Source: Folioceros fuciformis (Eukaryota; Anthocerotophyta; Anthocerotopsida; Anthocerotales). From it: DNA of 64,000 nucleotides. Made by a program: the position numbers and the translations under genes. The stretch is taken from the NCBI GenBank assembly GCA_049999805.1, contig JBNGIO010006064.1, positions 1-64,000 on the forward strand. Reading direction: 5' to 3'. The notes beneath the pieces were generated by a model. The model did no database searches, was not told the DNA's origin, and was given only the letters and a program-made list of their open reading frames with translations. Position 1 is the first letter of the stretch. Every line of letters starts with the position of its first letter. Positions 21,669 through 32,822 of this stretch are shown here, piece after piece.

Positions 21669-22940
21669 GCCTCTGTCCCTTCTTTGCCTTTGTTTGTTTG
21701 CTGTGACGGCTTGTGGTTTCATTTCTGACTCCATTGGGAGGTCGGAAAATCAAGAACACTCTGACTAGCTCAACAGATTACTTTTGTTTTCCTGAAGTGA
21801 TTAGGGTATTGCGGCAGACTGCCCCGTGTACATGTGCAGCCGTTGCACATCCTGTAGGATAGGCATGCTTGCATCCTGGAAGCTGCAGAGTCTGCCGCGT
21901 TTGGCCGGAATGTTGGCTAACGGATCAGTTTGTGAGAGTGCTCATGTTGATAGAAGTCCATGATTCTTGGGAAATGCTGATGCATGTAAGCACCACAGAG
22001 CTCAGTAGTGAATTTCAGGCTTTTGATGGATTTCTGCATCAATGAATGCGTGCATCCATGTACGGAGCTGACTGTGGTGCCCGACTTGATGATCATATAC
22101 GTTTCTTGTTTTTTCCAGTATTAATTTTCTGGAGACTCTGTAAACTGTTCTTCTGGGTTCATCTTTTCCACTGTCTTGTGCAAATGTTTGTGTTGTTTGT
22201 GTGGAAGTTATGTTTCTATGTCAGTGAAGTTTCCATAGGAAAGTTCGCTAAGATGATGATAAGGGTGGAATCAAGATTTGACATGCTTACAGAGGATGGA
22301 GCAAGACTTCAAATTGCGCTCGCGGGCAGAAGAGGCTTTAGCTCATAGTTTAACTTCTCACGCTGGGCACGAGGTAAGCAAGTAAGTTGCTTCATCGTGT
22401 AGGGTGAGCGCGAATATGTCTCGATAGTTCTGCTGTTAGGGGACTCGAGTATGTTGTTCTCGTGTTGGTGCAATAATGTGTGTTCCCCTGTAGCGCAAGT
22501 TGCTTCTGGCTCGTCCGTGAGGAAAGCGGAGGTTGGGGTCCCGAGATGGTGAAACGACCGACCTGTCCAATGCAGCGCTGTGCTCCTCCTTGGATGGTGG
22601 CGAGAAGGGGATGTTTCAGTGCTAGGATCTGTGTGCAGTTGTTAGTCGTCTGTTGCCCTAACAACTTTTGACGCTAGGTTAGGATGCAATGATGAATGTT
22701 CTTGAAGTGATATACTGTGCAACGTCTCAACCTGGCTCCGTCAACGTGTGTTTGCTGGCTGCCTACATGGATGAATCATGACCCTTAAGGCTGGCAGCTG
22801 ATAGAGGGATCACAAATCCCTCGCCTACTACTAGTCAAGGTGTGATTGGGTTGTTAATGTGCAAGCATATCTGGGACAATTCCTCGGATTTACTCATCCG
22901 CCCGATTTATGGCGGTGAAATGAGCCCAACAGCTGTTGAA
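21669..22940. other. PRP40 3' flank and intergenic sequence
   Basis: No supported gene. Contains the PRP40 3' UTR and T-rich sequence (22090-22200). Only short chance ORFs are present. Confidence 0.5.
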
Positions 22941-22984
22941 GGTCAACTAACTTACCTGCCGGAATGTCTGTTGGCCTGCCGTGT

Positions 22985-25104
22985 GAACTTCCTCCCTCGC
23001 CAAATTGGCCACCATCAGGGACGCTGGCCATTTCCACGACATCAACGTCTTTGTCGTCAACAACATCAAAGTCTTACGCGGCTCCGTCTTTCGTGACACG
23101 CCACATTCCGATCTGTACATCGGCAGCTGACGGATTCTTGAATACTCCGGCCAGATGATGGAGGAGATGGGTCGGCATCTGATCGAGTGTGGACAGTTCT
23201 GGCGAGATCCGATGTGGCGACGTAGCACACATGTGATATCCTTACGCCGAGCTGTGAGCAGATGGGCTCATAGCAACACGAGTACGACCTTGTTGGTTAA
23301 GATTCTGCGGTTTGAGCGACGCCCGATACATTGTGGGCCAGCCTCATGTGGGCGGGTGAATTGTGCGCCTTCCAGGGCTCAAGAAAGTGGATGTGGAGCT
23401 GTCTGCTGCAATACAGGCTTGCGCTCGTTTGGAGCAGTCCCTGGCACCGGCCTGCGACCCGGAGCTCTATGAAGCGTGTCGTGAGTTCCCTCCACCCAAG
23501 GGATGCCAGCGGATGTGTCTACGATCTGTATTTCTTGCTCCTGATCACGTCATGGTAGAAAGGTCTGGCTGACAACTTGATTGTCCCGACATCAACTTCC
23601 AGAAGATCAAGTGGCAGGTCTTCATGCTGCTGCAGATGCAATACTTGCAAACGAAGAAATGCTAGATCACATGGTAGATGTCGGTTGAAGGACAGCACTC
23701 TGTCGAGAAGTCTAGAAGCCCTACCTGTACCTGCCTGTTCTTCATTTCATTGAACCCGGGAACCCCTGGCAGGCGGAAAGAAGCCTTGCAGCCCTTGATT
23801 CTTCGTACGCTCGGTTTGGACCAAGAGGCGTTCAGATGTTCAAGGTGAGGACACCCCTGGCCATGCGCTGGTGGTCAAAGCCACCTGGTCTTCCACCAAC
23901 CGCATGTTTCATAATGCAGTACGCTCCACAACATGTAACATCCTTGAAGCCGGGGATAGAAGCTGTGGCTAGCAGAGTCACGCAGAAAGAATGGCAACCA
24001 CGCTGGCCTGGTGATCTAGGGGATCCTTTCGAACCGTACTCGGTCGGTATTGTGAATGACAACTTTCCTTCCTCTGAGCTTGTACACGGGAGTCTGGTTT
24101 TGGAGGGGGGCGGGGGGGGTGGGGAGGGGGTGTGCTTTCTTGGCTGATACGTCTTTGGTTCACGGGCCATGCGGGTCTCAGCAACTGATTGAACAACTAG
24201 TCCACAGTGCCATCCAGTACCATGCAAGGTTAGGAGGCTGCCTTACACCAGCTTACTGTGGACTAGGAATCAATGCAGCTAATAGAAAAGATGGGCCGGA
24301 TTCATTGTCCAGGTCCTTGCAACAGCTGAGCTCAGCCTATGCTGCTCTGAGGAAGGCGAATAAGGCAGCCAGGGAGGCTCAGTATGTCCGAACACTATCT
24401 GCCACCGCGGGGGTGACTGTGAAGGAGTACTACCGGCTGCTGGAAATGTTCAACAAGATAGACAATGAGAGGACAGGGTAATTACAATGCGTGGGTAAGC
24501 TGTGCAACGTTCCTTTCCAAACTCACACCGTAACCCCTGATGTCCCTGGTAATGTGGCAGAAGCATCAGCATGAAGCAACTGCTTGCAGCCATGAAAAGG
24601 GACAAAGATGTGAGAGCAAACTCCCGCTTTAAGTGGAAGCACTTGTGCAGCCTGCATCATGACAGCTAAAATCAAAGCTCGTGTAACACAGATTGCTGCC
24701 TTCATGCAACTATCGAGAGGCAAGCAGAGAGATGGTCAAAGGGAGTCCTTTCAGGGCGTGTTCAATAGAATTGATATTGAAGGTAAGCTCCCAGCGCCTT
24801 CCACTTGGCAACGTGGATATTGTTCATTCCCTCCTTGGATCATAACACCATCTGGCCTGCAGGAGTAGGCGCTGTGACATGGGAAAATTTTCTCCGATTC
24901 TTCTCCTGCGAGAGGTCGCTTACAACCACGGGGGTAATGCCACCCATGGTTTGTACACGACCTCAAATCTGTCCCACCCAGAAGGTTGTATGTAGGAGTA
25001 ACCAACTGCCCCCCGGATTCTACCCGCTGCCCTATAAACAAGGTTTGCATTTGTTCCCTCCCTCACCCACTGTCCCTATTCGGGAGCCATATCAAACGCT
25101 TTGA
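22985..25104 (+). CDS. Unidentified multi-exon gene or relic ending in EF-hand-like motifs
   Basis: Not recognised. Several plus-strand blocks look coding. About 22990-23128 reads KLATIRDAGHFHDINVFVVN then NIKVLRGSVFRDTPHSDLYI before TGA. About 23360-23565 reads LKKVDVELSAAIQACARLEQ and CREFPPPKGCQRM. About 23705-23845 reads LPVLHFIEPGNPWQAERSLA and ends at a GTGAGG donor. About 24175-24478 reads HSAIQYHARLGGCLTPAYCG then SSAYAALRKANKAAREAQYV. The last block joins through an intron (24479-24560) to give MFNKIDNERTGSISMKQLL. A later block (24660-24782, 24865 on) gives FQGVFNRIDIEGVGAVTWEN. These two resemble degenerate EF-hand loops. I could not build one continuous frame through the 5' half, so it may be a pseudogene or have an exon structure I missed. 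Boundaries are approximate. Confidence 0.4.
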
Positions 25105-25947
25105 CTGCCTTGATTGTTGGTGTGCATGTCACAGAGCGCGTGTCGGTAATTCACCCCCCGATGTCACCTCTTAATACTCGCCACTTTCGGGACTGAATCA
25201 TTCAAATCCAAGGGCAGAGGCCCTAACTCCAAGGAGGTTTGTGCTTCGTCTCTATGTAAGAACCTTACGATATGCATTGTGGGAAGTTGGGTGAAATCTA
25301 ATCGCCTCACATTCGCATTGTGTGGGAGCACATGAAAACAAAAATCAACTCACGAATTTGTATCATACACCAGGCCACAATTTAATGTTTTCTTATGTGC
25401 TCGAGACATATTTGATTGTTACAATCACGCAAAGCGCCATAAGCATTGTTACAGTTTGACTAGATAACACATGAGACCCCTTCAAAACAAAAATTCTTCC
25501 AAAAGTTACAAGCGACCAGAGCTTTCAACTCTAAAGGATAGAAGATTGAATTGGATGGCTGCGCTCTTCACCTTCCTCCAAAAAATGACTGCAACTCTCG
25601 TTGTGTCCAGCACACAACTACATCCGTACGCCTCGGTCAATGATGTAATAATACCTACCTCCTACCAATTGACCCGGCCCTTCAAGTCCAGTCCGAGGAG
25701 GCTCAATTTCTGTGACCTGTGTGACACGGCTTTCAGCGGGCTCGTCAGGCCAGACTAACATCTGGCCAGACAGAATGAATCAGAATTAGGATACTTGGGG
25801 CGGCAACACCCACCGCTGCCACGGCTAGAGGCTAGCCAGTGCAGGCTCTACAACATGGATCGCTGAGGTTGCCCAGTCATCTCCCCGTTGCAGCAAGTTG
25901 CACCGTCATAGATAGACAGCTGCCAAAAACAATAGTGTCCACCAATA
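25105..25947. other. Convergent 3' ends, no gene seen
   Basis: Lies between the plus-strand EF-hand-like gene and the minus-strand PP6 gene. No supported coding sequence; it should contain both 3' UTRs. Confidence 0.5.
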
Positions 25948-28229
25948 TTACAGAAAATACGGCACACCGGCTCGGGGCACCATCATTGCATTGTTTTCGT
26001 CTGTTTCCGTGAAGAACTTCACAACCCTCTCCTGCAAAACAGCAAAAGAATTAACAGAGCTTCCGAAATGAGGCTGACCGCTTCAAAGGTGGTGTAGAGA
26101 CGGCTGCAGATTACCATTTTATCATCGAAGCTCAGTATTGAAGCAACGTTGCCACATCGGTAGCAATAGTTTGGGGCAGACCAGACCTGCAGCAAATCAT
26201 ATCGGCTCCTTTCCTTGAGATTTCCTGAGTACTTCGAAGTGCAATGAAAACATTATGCTCTGCACTGTGGCACTTACGGTAACAAGGCCCTTGTCAGGAA
26301 ACATGTACTTCAATCCTTCCTGTACAAGTTGGTGAGCACGACATACAAGCTCCAATCCATTGATCCGGTTGAACTGCACACAAAAATATGCAGTGGTGAA
26401 CCAATGTTCTCAAAATAGGACCCCAGAGTGGAACTAACCCAAGAGAAGGACACAACCAGCAGCAGTCCACATCAAAAAACCCAACATCATACAAATGGCT
26501 AACGTAACTTCCTCAAGCTTGTACCTCTGACGTAACACGTGCACCAAATAACCATCCGGCTCCCCTTGGACTCACAGCCCACGTATCTATATCATCAGGA
26601 TCACTCCACATGAGGTCACAAAAGGGACCTTCATGAGGGATCTCACACTGTCTCTCTATGACCCTTATCTGTAAAACGAAGAGGGTAAGCTTGCAGCAAC
26701 TGCACAAGATGTTTGTTAGGAGAGACCAAACCTATGTACACGTTCACAGAGTGTGTCTGCATTGAGTGACATACCTGGTCTACTGTCCGAATATCAGGAG
26801 ACAAGCCCCCGTGCACACATAAAACCTGACACAGACAGAACACCAAGTTCGCAGCACGTTTTCATGCGCCAGACGGATGAAAAGATCACTGACTGGCCAA
26901 CGGCATGCTCCAAGTGCAAGACATTTTGGACACGTTTGTCAAGGAGACTGTGAAATATCTTGCTCACCCGACCGTCAATTATTGCTGAAAGAGTCAAGTA
27001 ATCAAAGACATCTGTGCAATAGCGCCAAGCGTTTGAATTGCCATACTTCCTTAGGCATTCATCGTAGAAGCCGTAGACCTGGTACACAATTTGAAGAGAA
27101 ATTTCTGTGTGCAGAACGAAGAACGTGGTAATCCGAAAAGCACGATACACATCCACAACCGTAATGAAACCACCCAATATATGCTGTTCGATATGCGCTA
27201 GTACCTGTGTTATTTGCCGGCTTTCGTGATTACCCCTCAGTAGAGTCATATGAGCAGGATATCTGCATAAGAGAGCAAGATAAGGCAAGCAGCAGAAGAT
27301 GAGCCTTATCTCACACATGTATGAAAAGAGTGAAAATTCACCAGGAAATGAAGCAGAAGATTTAACATGAAAGAGCAGAATAGGACAATCAGCAGCAACG
27401 AATTGCATCCTCAAAAAACATCTTCGATAGACACCTGTAAACAAGATTCCATCCCAACCATTTGCAAGAAATCAAGTTCCACACAAAACACATTCATCTT
27501 CTAACCTACCCAGAAAGCTGCTGAAACTTCCCAGATGCAAACAACTAATGAGCAAAGTACAACGATCTTGAAGCAGACACGCTAGCGTAGGCGAAAAGTA
27601 AGACGACACTCAAGGAGGCTGCTTTGCAGAAGACAACCCTGTCTACATGGGCTTAGTTACAGCCAAAGGGCACGTGACCAGGAAAGCTGATTCACAACCA
27701 CCATTTCCCAAGAGTATACCATGAACAGTCTGGGTCACCTTGCTTTGAGCAGCAGCAGAATCGTGAAAACCTCAAGGCTATTGTACCCCCGATCCACAAA
27801 ATCGCCCTGAGTGAGGAAAGACAATGAGCATCGATGCCGCCCCCGCGGCAAGTGAAGTCCAATCGTCAAGGCACATGATGTAGAAGTCAAGGTTGACAGC
27901 GTGGAATACACCTACCATGAATATATAATTGGTGGCAGGGACATGGCCCCCGGTCTGGAAGAGCTTCATGAGATCATGAAACTGGCCATGAATGTCCCCA
28001 CAAACTGTGACCGGGCTATTCACAGGCTGGACATTAGACTCCTCCACTAGGATTTCTTTGACCTGAAGCAGCCGACGCTACGTAAGCTGGACATGAGGAG
28101 TGGCAGCAACCGCGGTGTGTGCGGAGACAGGGAACGGGTGAGACGTACATATTCACAGAGAAGTTTGAGCTCATCTTCTTGAAGATGTTGCCCGGCCTTG
28201 ACCTTCTCGATCCATTTGTCCAGGTCCAT
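25948..28229 (-). CDS. FyPP: Ser/Thr protein phosphatase PP6 catalytic subunit (phytochrome-associated phosphatase, FyPP)
   Basis: Ten exons (28229-28149, 28062-27916, 27806-27739, 27262-27205, 27078-26968, 26825-26775, 26668-26525, 26373-26278, 26186-26115, 26031-25948) join to 303 codons plus stop, exactly the length of plant FyPP. It begins [16 protein letters not shown]. All PPP-family metal and catalytic motifs are present: [13 protein letters not shown] (split between exons 2 and 3), [21 protein letters not shown] and the [10 protein letters not shown] block. The C-terminus GVPYFL is the PP2A/PP4/PP6 type recognised by regulatory subunits and carboxyl methylation. In plants it dephosphorylates phytochromes and PIN auxin carriers and acts in ABA signalling, in cytosol and nucleus. 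The MDLD start and [20 protein letters not shown] favour PP6 over PP4 or PP2A. Confidence 0.96.
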
Positions 28230-28697
28230 GAGAGATTAGCTGCGATGAGTGAATTCAGCCGCACTCGGGTCGTAACGCTCAGCAGCCAGGCCAGGGTTCG
28301 TTTCCGCCTTTTGTCGTTGTAAAGGAGTTTTGCGCAACGCCCTCAGGTTCAGGGGACGATGCTCTTAAAGTCAATACTTCAATTTTAAACTACAGTACTC
28401 GCAGATTCAACTAGGGCTCCGCTCCACCTACTCTACAATGAGCTTACAGAAACCTAGTCGGCCATATCTATAACTAGCAACTACTTGCTAGTAACTATGT
28501 AGGGAAAAAAAAAAGATATTTGAATTTTTTTCTACCTCCTTGGGCGTAGTCCATGGAAATATGAAGTGACTCAACAGGGAAATCTGAACAAGGTGTGCCG
28601 AGACGGGAGCACTCTCTCTAGCCACTCATGTACCCATCTTCTAATCGCCCGATTGGCCATAGTTGTAGGAAGAATGGCCATAGAAGGATTCAAATAG

Positions 28698-28740
28698 ACC
28701 TCATGAGCAAGACACTGAGAAAGTGTCTTGCTCATGAGGT
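28698..28740. repeat. Perfect inverted repeat, 19-bp arms, 5-nt loop
   Basis: The arm ACCTCATGAGCAAGACACT (28698-28716) is followed by GAGAA and then the exact reverse complement (28722-28740). No poly-T follows, so it is not an obvious Pol III terminator. It could be a MITE core or the scar of a hairpin-forming repair event. Confidence 0.9.
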
Positions 28741-28797
28741 GGGGTACAATGAAGAGAGTCTACTGAGGTAGTGTCGAGCGAGGTGATCGTTGCTTAT

Positions 28798-28845
28798 GCT
28801 ACAAGTGATCGGCTACAAGTGATCGGCTACAAGTGATCGTTGTCG
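28798..28845. repeat. Short tandem repeat, three units of about 15-16 nt
   Basis: CTACAAGTGATCGG occurs three times in a row; the last unit diverges at its end (GATCGTTG). The motif GATCGTTGC also occurs just upstream. Confidence 0.85.
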
Positions 28846-29687
28846 TGCTAAAACAGTGATAGCTAAAAGCGTTCTTGACATTAGGCAACCAACATTGCAT
28901 GTAAACGAGAAACCTAACCTCTCACTCTCTGAGAAGATTGTTGTGAACATGACTGTAAGGCGGATGAGAAAATAAGCAGGGACGAACGGGATCCTGGAAT
29001 CCTGGTAAGTCCTTATCGAAACCACACACATGAACATGAGCAACACTGTCGCGCTGCAAGGAGCGCCAATGTGTCTCGTTCATTCAAAACCATCGTTTGG
29101 GCAAAATCGCACGCAGTGAACTGCCGTAGCACAATCCCAGTCTCCCCAACGCCCACGGGGGCAGCCCGGCCAGGTCAGCCAACTCACAACACCAGCAGAC
29201 CCACTAATCCGCTCCGGTCTCCAACAATTACGACCTGGAGCTCGCCGCTTGCCGGCACCACCACAAGAGCCCCGAGTCTGCAACTCCTCAGTGAAAGGTC
29301 GCGGCTCCTCAGTGAAAGGTCGCGGCCGCTTGCCCAGCTCGGACACTTAGCGTTAGACCCAGCTTACACTCACACCACATGGTCGTTCGCACCATACGAT
29401 CGCAGCCCCAGGTCTGCGAGTCTCCGCGATGACCCCGGTCCACAGCTCGCACCGCGTTAATTCCACACACAAGCTCCAGGCCTGGCTTCGTGATTTGCTC
29501 AGCGTCTCGTGTCGTGCAACCCCGCAGCTAGCAAACATCAGGTGAGGGTTCGCAAAGGAACCGCCACCTGCATCGCCACAAACAACGATCACCGTGTTGG
29601 GCTCGCGATCGGAGCCCCCTCCTCCCGGCTGCAATCCACCGACCCCGTCCTTGCAATCAGATACGCTTCGCCCTCAAAACACCGACT

Positions 29688-29921
29688 TAGCAAATCAGAC
29701 TCTGTGAGTTGTAGTAAGCGCTTAAATTAGCAAATCAGACTCTGTGAGTTGTACTAAGCGATTAAATTAGCAAATCAGACTCTGTGAGTTGTACTAAGCG
29801 ATTAAATTAGCAAATCAGACTCTGTGAGTTGTACTAAGCGATTAAATTAGCAAATCAGACTCTGTGAGTTGTACTAAGCGATTAAATTAGCAAATCAGAC
29901 TGTGAGTTGTAGTAAGCGCTT
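29688..29921. repeat. 40-nt minisatellite, six copies
   Basis: The unit begins TAGCAAATCAGACTCTGTGA and ends TACTAAGCGATTAAAT. The four inner copies are nearly identical. The first copy has GTAGTAAGCGC and the last lacks CT after CAGA and also has GTAGTAAGCGC. The terminal variants therefore match each other rather than the inner units. Confidence 0.95.
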
Positions 29922-30200
29922 AATTGGCGTTCCAACCCAAGCGCTCGGGTTGCCATCCCGCCCCAGTTCTTCTCGAAGAAACTGGCCCTAAACTACTCCC
30001 GCCTGTTTGCACACTTTATCATGAATTTATAAACTTTATACATATTTTGTAGGATATGTAATATAGATCCGTATACGAAGCTCATCTCAAACCTTAGATC
30101 CAAGACAACCCGAAGCCCACCAGGGATCACATCTAAGTGCGATTTTGTACATGTTGCTTCTCAAATACTAAATAGATAGCGAGTGATCCATGAGAGGAAC

Positions 30201-32644
30201 TCAGATGTCAGGACGTTTGGACGAAACGGTACAGCGTGGCACTCGAGGGTTAGCGAAAGCTCGATGACTAAATAACAAGAGTAGCAACAAAACAAACATG
30301 ATACCAACAACCTGGTGAAAATCTTTCCTCCCGGTCCCGGTCTTCTCCCCGTAGTACACTTTCAACCACCGCTTCACGTGCTTTATCTCTGTCTCCCGTT
30401 GCTGCACCAGCCAGGTGGGGTCATTTGCCGTTGATGGCCTCAGATCAAGGTGATGGGCTCCTGGACACGCATCAGATACGCTGTTAGGGCAGCTCTCATT
30501 GTAAACAAGAAAGATATGTAGTACTGTGGTAGAAATCGCAAGCGCACCCTCTGCCACGACGCTCGCGACAATGGTGTCGGATATATCCCGTAAAACGCTG
30601 AATCAAAGTAGACAACAAAAGGATGAGACGGCAGTAGATGAAACAAAGCAATAATTCCTGCGCCACAAAATGCTCTGACCTCCCGCCACTCCAAGGGTCC
30701 AGGAGGCCATTCGAGAATAAGATGTTGCTGCCAAAGTGCTTCAACACTCTCTCAATATCCTGCACCCACCCGAGTCGGTCGGGCCGTGAGGTGGCGAATA
30801 CCGCCTAATGGAGGGAACTGTAAAATAGAGGAGAAACGCGTTCTCACTTCACCACCATACTCGGAGATGATCCAGTTCGGCCTTGGCTTAACCCCGTAAC
30901 TCTGGATGCAGTCCTGTTCGTAGAGGTCATAATCCCATGGGTACGGTGGGAACATACTGTTGTTCGGATTGCTGCTCATGGGCATTACCATCTCAGTGCA
31001 GGCCTGAAGAAAACACAAGAGCGTCTATGTGTGAGCGACACCATCACTGGGTCGGTAAGCACTACAAGACATGTTGATGCCATGACGGAGGAGCTGTTTC
31101 CCACCTGCCAGTCCCATCCACTCATTCCATGAGGATCATCGCCAGGGTCGAAACAAGTCTCGGTGCCTGTGAAGTTGTAATATACACTGATACCAGCAAA
31201 AATCCGCGATAGGATTCCAGAGCCGTCGGGCAGACCATCTATTGCCTTGCAAAGCTGGTAACAACGCAGACCACGGTCTACGTTGCGGATCAACATGGTT
31301 ACGGGAACACAAAAGGAGTTTGTTGCACCTCATGCTTTATAGTTCAGTACCTCTCGTACAGGATGTGCAGGCAAGGGCATCAAGAAGTCCGCGGCATAGG
31401 GATAATTGACCATGGCCAGATATGCGTACGCAGAGTACAACCAGTCTTGCAGTTCCCAGGTGCCCTTGAAGTCTCTGATGATCATGCGACAGTAAGATTC
31501 CTCGCTGACTGCAGAGAAAGCAACACAGGAGCGCTGGCGGAGCCAGTACCTGCAAGCGTGAAAGATAACGCTGAGATTGTGCAAGCCGCCATTCAGGAGA
31601 CCTACAGCCTCAATCTCGTCCCAAGATCTGCGAATCACTTCAAAGCAACTCCCACTCTCTTGCTGCACTCAACGCAAAGCAGCGCCAAATGTCAAGTACT
31701 GACCCTCTCGCCCAAGCCATCTTAATCACAACCGTGGAAGGGGTAAAAAATAAACAAGAAGACCTTGAAATCTGACGATACAATTCGATTGAAAGTGTCG
31801 TAGGGGACAATGTCTCCGAATTGCAGAATAGGTGCTGACGACGCCACAGCTCCAATTGCAACATGCGGGTATTTGAGACGAAACCAGGCAGCCAGCACTG
31901 TAGTCGGGTAACCGCTCCAGCCTTAGCCTCTGCATCCCTCTCTTCCTCCCTCCCTTACAGATCCAAGTAGCGAATACCACAGAAATACTTACTGCCGCCG
32001 TAGGAGCCCCCGAAGAGAACCACAGGCGATCCCTCAGCAGACAAATTGTGCTTCAAATCCGAGACCAGAGTCACGTAATCTGCTAACGCTTGCTCCGACG
32101 TGAGGTGCGACAGGGAAGCCCTGTCCTTGTAGGCCAGCTCGCGGCTTCCAAACGGCATAGACTCCCCATAGTACCGGTGCTGGAGGGCAGCAGCAGATCA
32201 GGAGCTTGCCGCTACTCGCACAGGCATTGCATAGCATCGGCATGGCAATGCACTCACCTCAGGAAAGAGCAGCAAGGCCTGGAAGAGTGGCGCAATTTCC
32301 CAAAGAAAGCCGGAATTCTGCGCGAACCACTCTATGTCCCCCTCATTCCCACAGTAGAGGAAGATGGGGGCCTGCTTGTCGGCGCCTCCCCAAAATTGGT
32401 CGCTGATGAGATACCTCTCCTGAAACGTCCCGTTTCCCCATTGCGCGAAGCTGAAATGGTCTAGCGTCTGCGTGAAGTAGCGCACCTGGTAGGCCGCGGA
32501 GGTCGCCACTCCTGCCAGTCGAGGAGCTCGCCGCCGTGGCTGCCCTCGCAATTTGAACGGTCTCTGCTGCCGCTGATGCTCGCCGACTGCTTGCAGCAGC
32601 AAGGGCAGCATGCACAGGAGGAGGAGCCATGCCGAAAGAGCCAT
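30201..32644 (-). CDS. Lysosomal-type Pro-X carboxypeptidase, serine peptidase family S28
   Basis: Ten exons (32644-32258, 32179-31993, 31897-31764, 31662-31550, 31474-31351, 31254-31105, 31003-30848, 30759-30680, 30597-30548, 30460-30201) join to about 546 codons. It starts with a hydrophobic signal peptide ([20 protein letters not shown]), then YFTQTLDHF, typical of the mature start. The nucleophile Ser is in [18 protein letters not shown] (split between exons 2 and 3). Asp is in [12 protein letters not shown] and His in EGAHHLDLR, completing the triad. HRYYGES is also conserved. The enzyme removes C-terminal residues following proline and probably acts in vacuole or apoplast. Unusually, the frame runs on after KDFHQ into a hydrophobic segment ([19 protein letters not shown]) that could be a membrane anchor. 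Alternatively a splice donor (CAG|GTTGTT) there removes it. Confidence 0.93.
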
Positions 32645-32822
32645 CGCAACCCACTGAACTTGGACAATATGGGATAATTATACAAATGAGCAAGGAGGGC
32701 CCCTCGCCCATGACGCCGGGTGGAAGTGTGGATCAGAGGAAGTGAAGAGTGTAGATTATGGTGGTGTACACGAAGGCCTGCCATTGCGTACGTAGGAGAA
32801 GGATGGATCTGTGAGGAGAAGA

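Larger units (their letters stand above)
28230..30200. other. Intergenic region with a hairpin and a tandem array
   Basis: No supported gene. It contains a perfect inverted repeat (28698-28740), a 15-nt triplicate (28798-28845) and a 40-nt tandem array (29688-29921). A GC-rich stretch (29100-29660) has only weak ORFs. The first few hundred bases probably hold the PP6 promoter. Confidence 0.6.

Noticed and set aside
29071-29634. Overlapping GC-rich ORFs on both strands
   Set aside because: Low-complexity Pro/Ser/Arg composition, no conserved motif, no splice context.
31500-31548. A 41-nt intron in the carboxypeptidase ending at CTCTGCAG
   Set aside because: It would shift the frame; the longer intron 31475-31549 keeps the frame and restores the family alignment ([17 protein letters not shown]).
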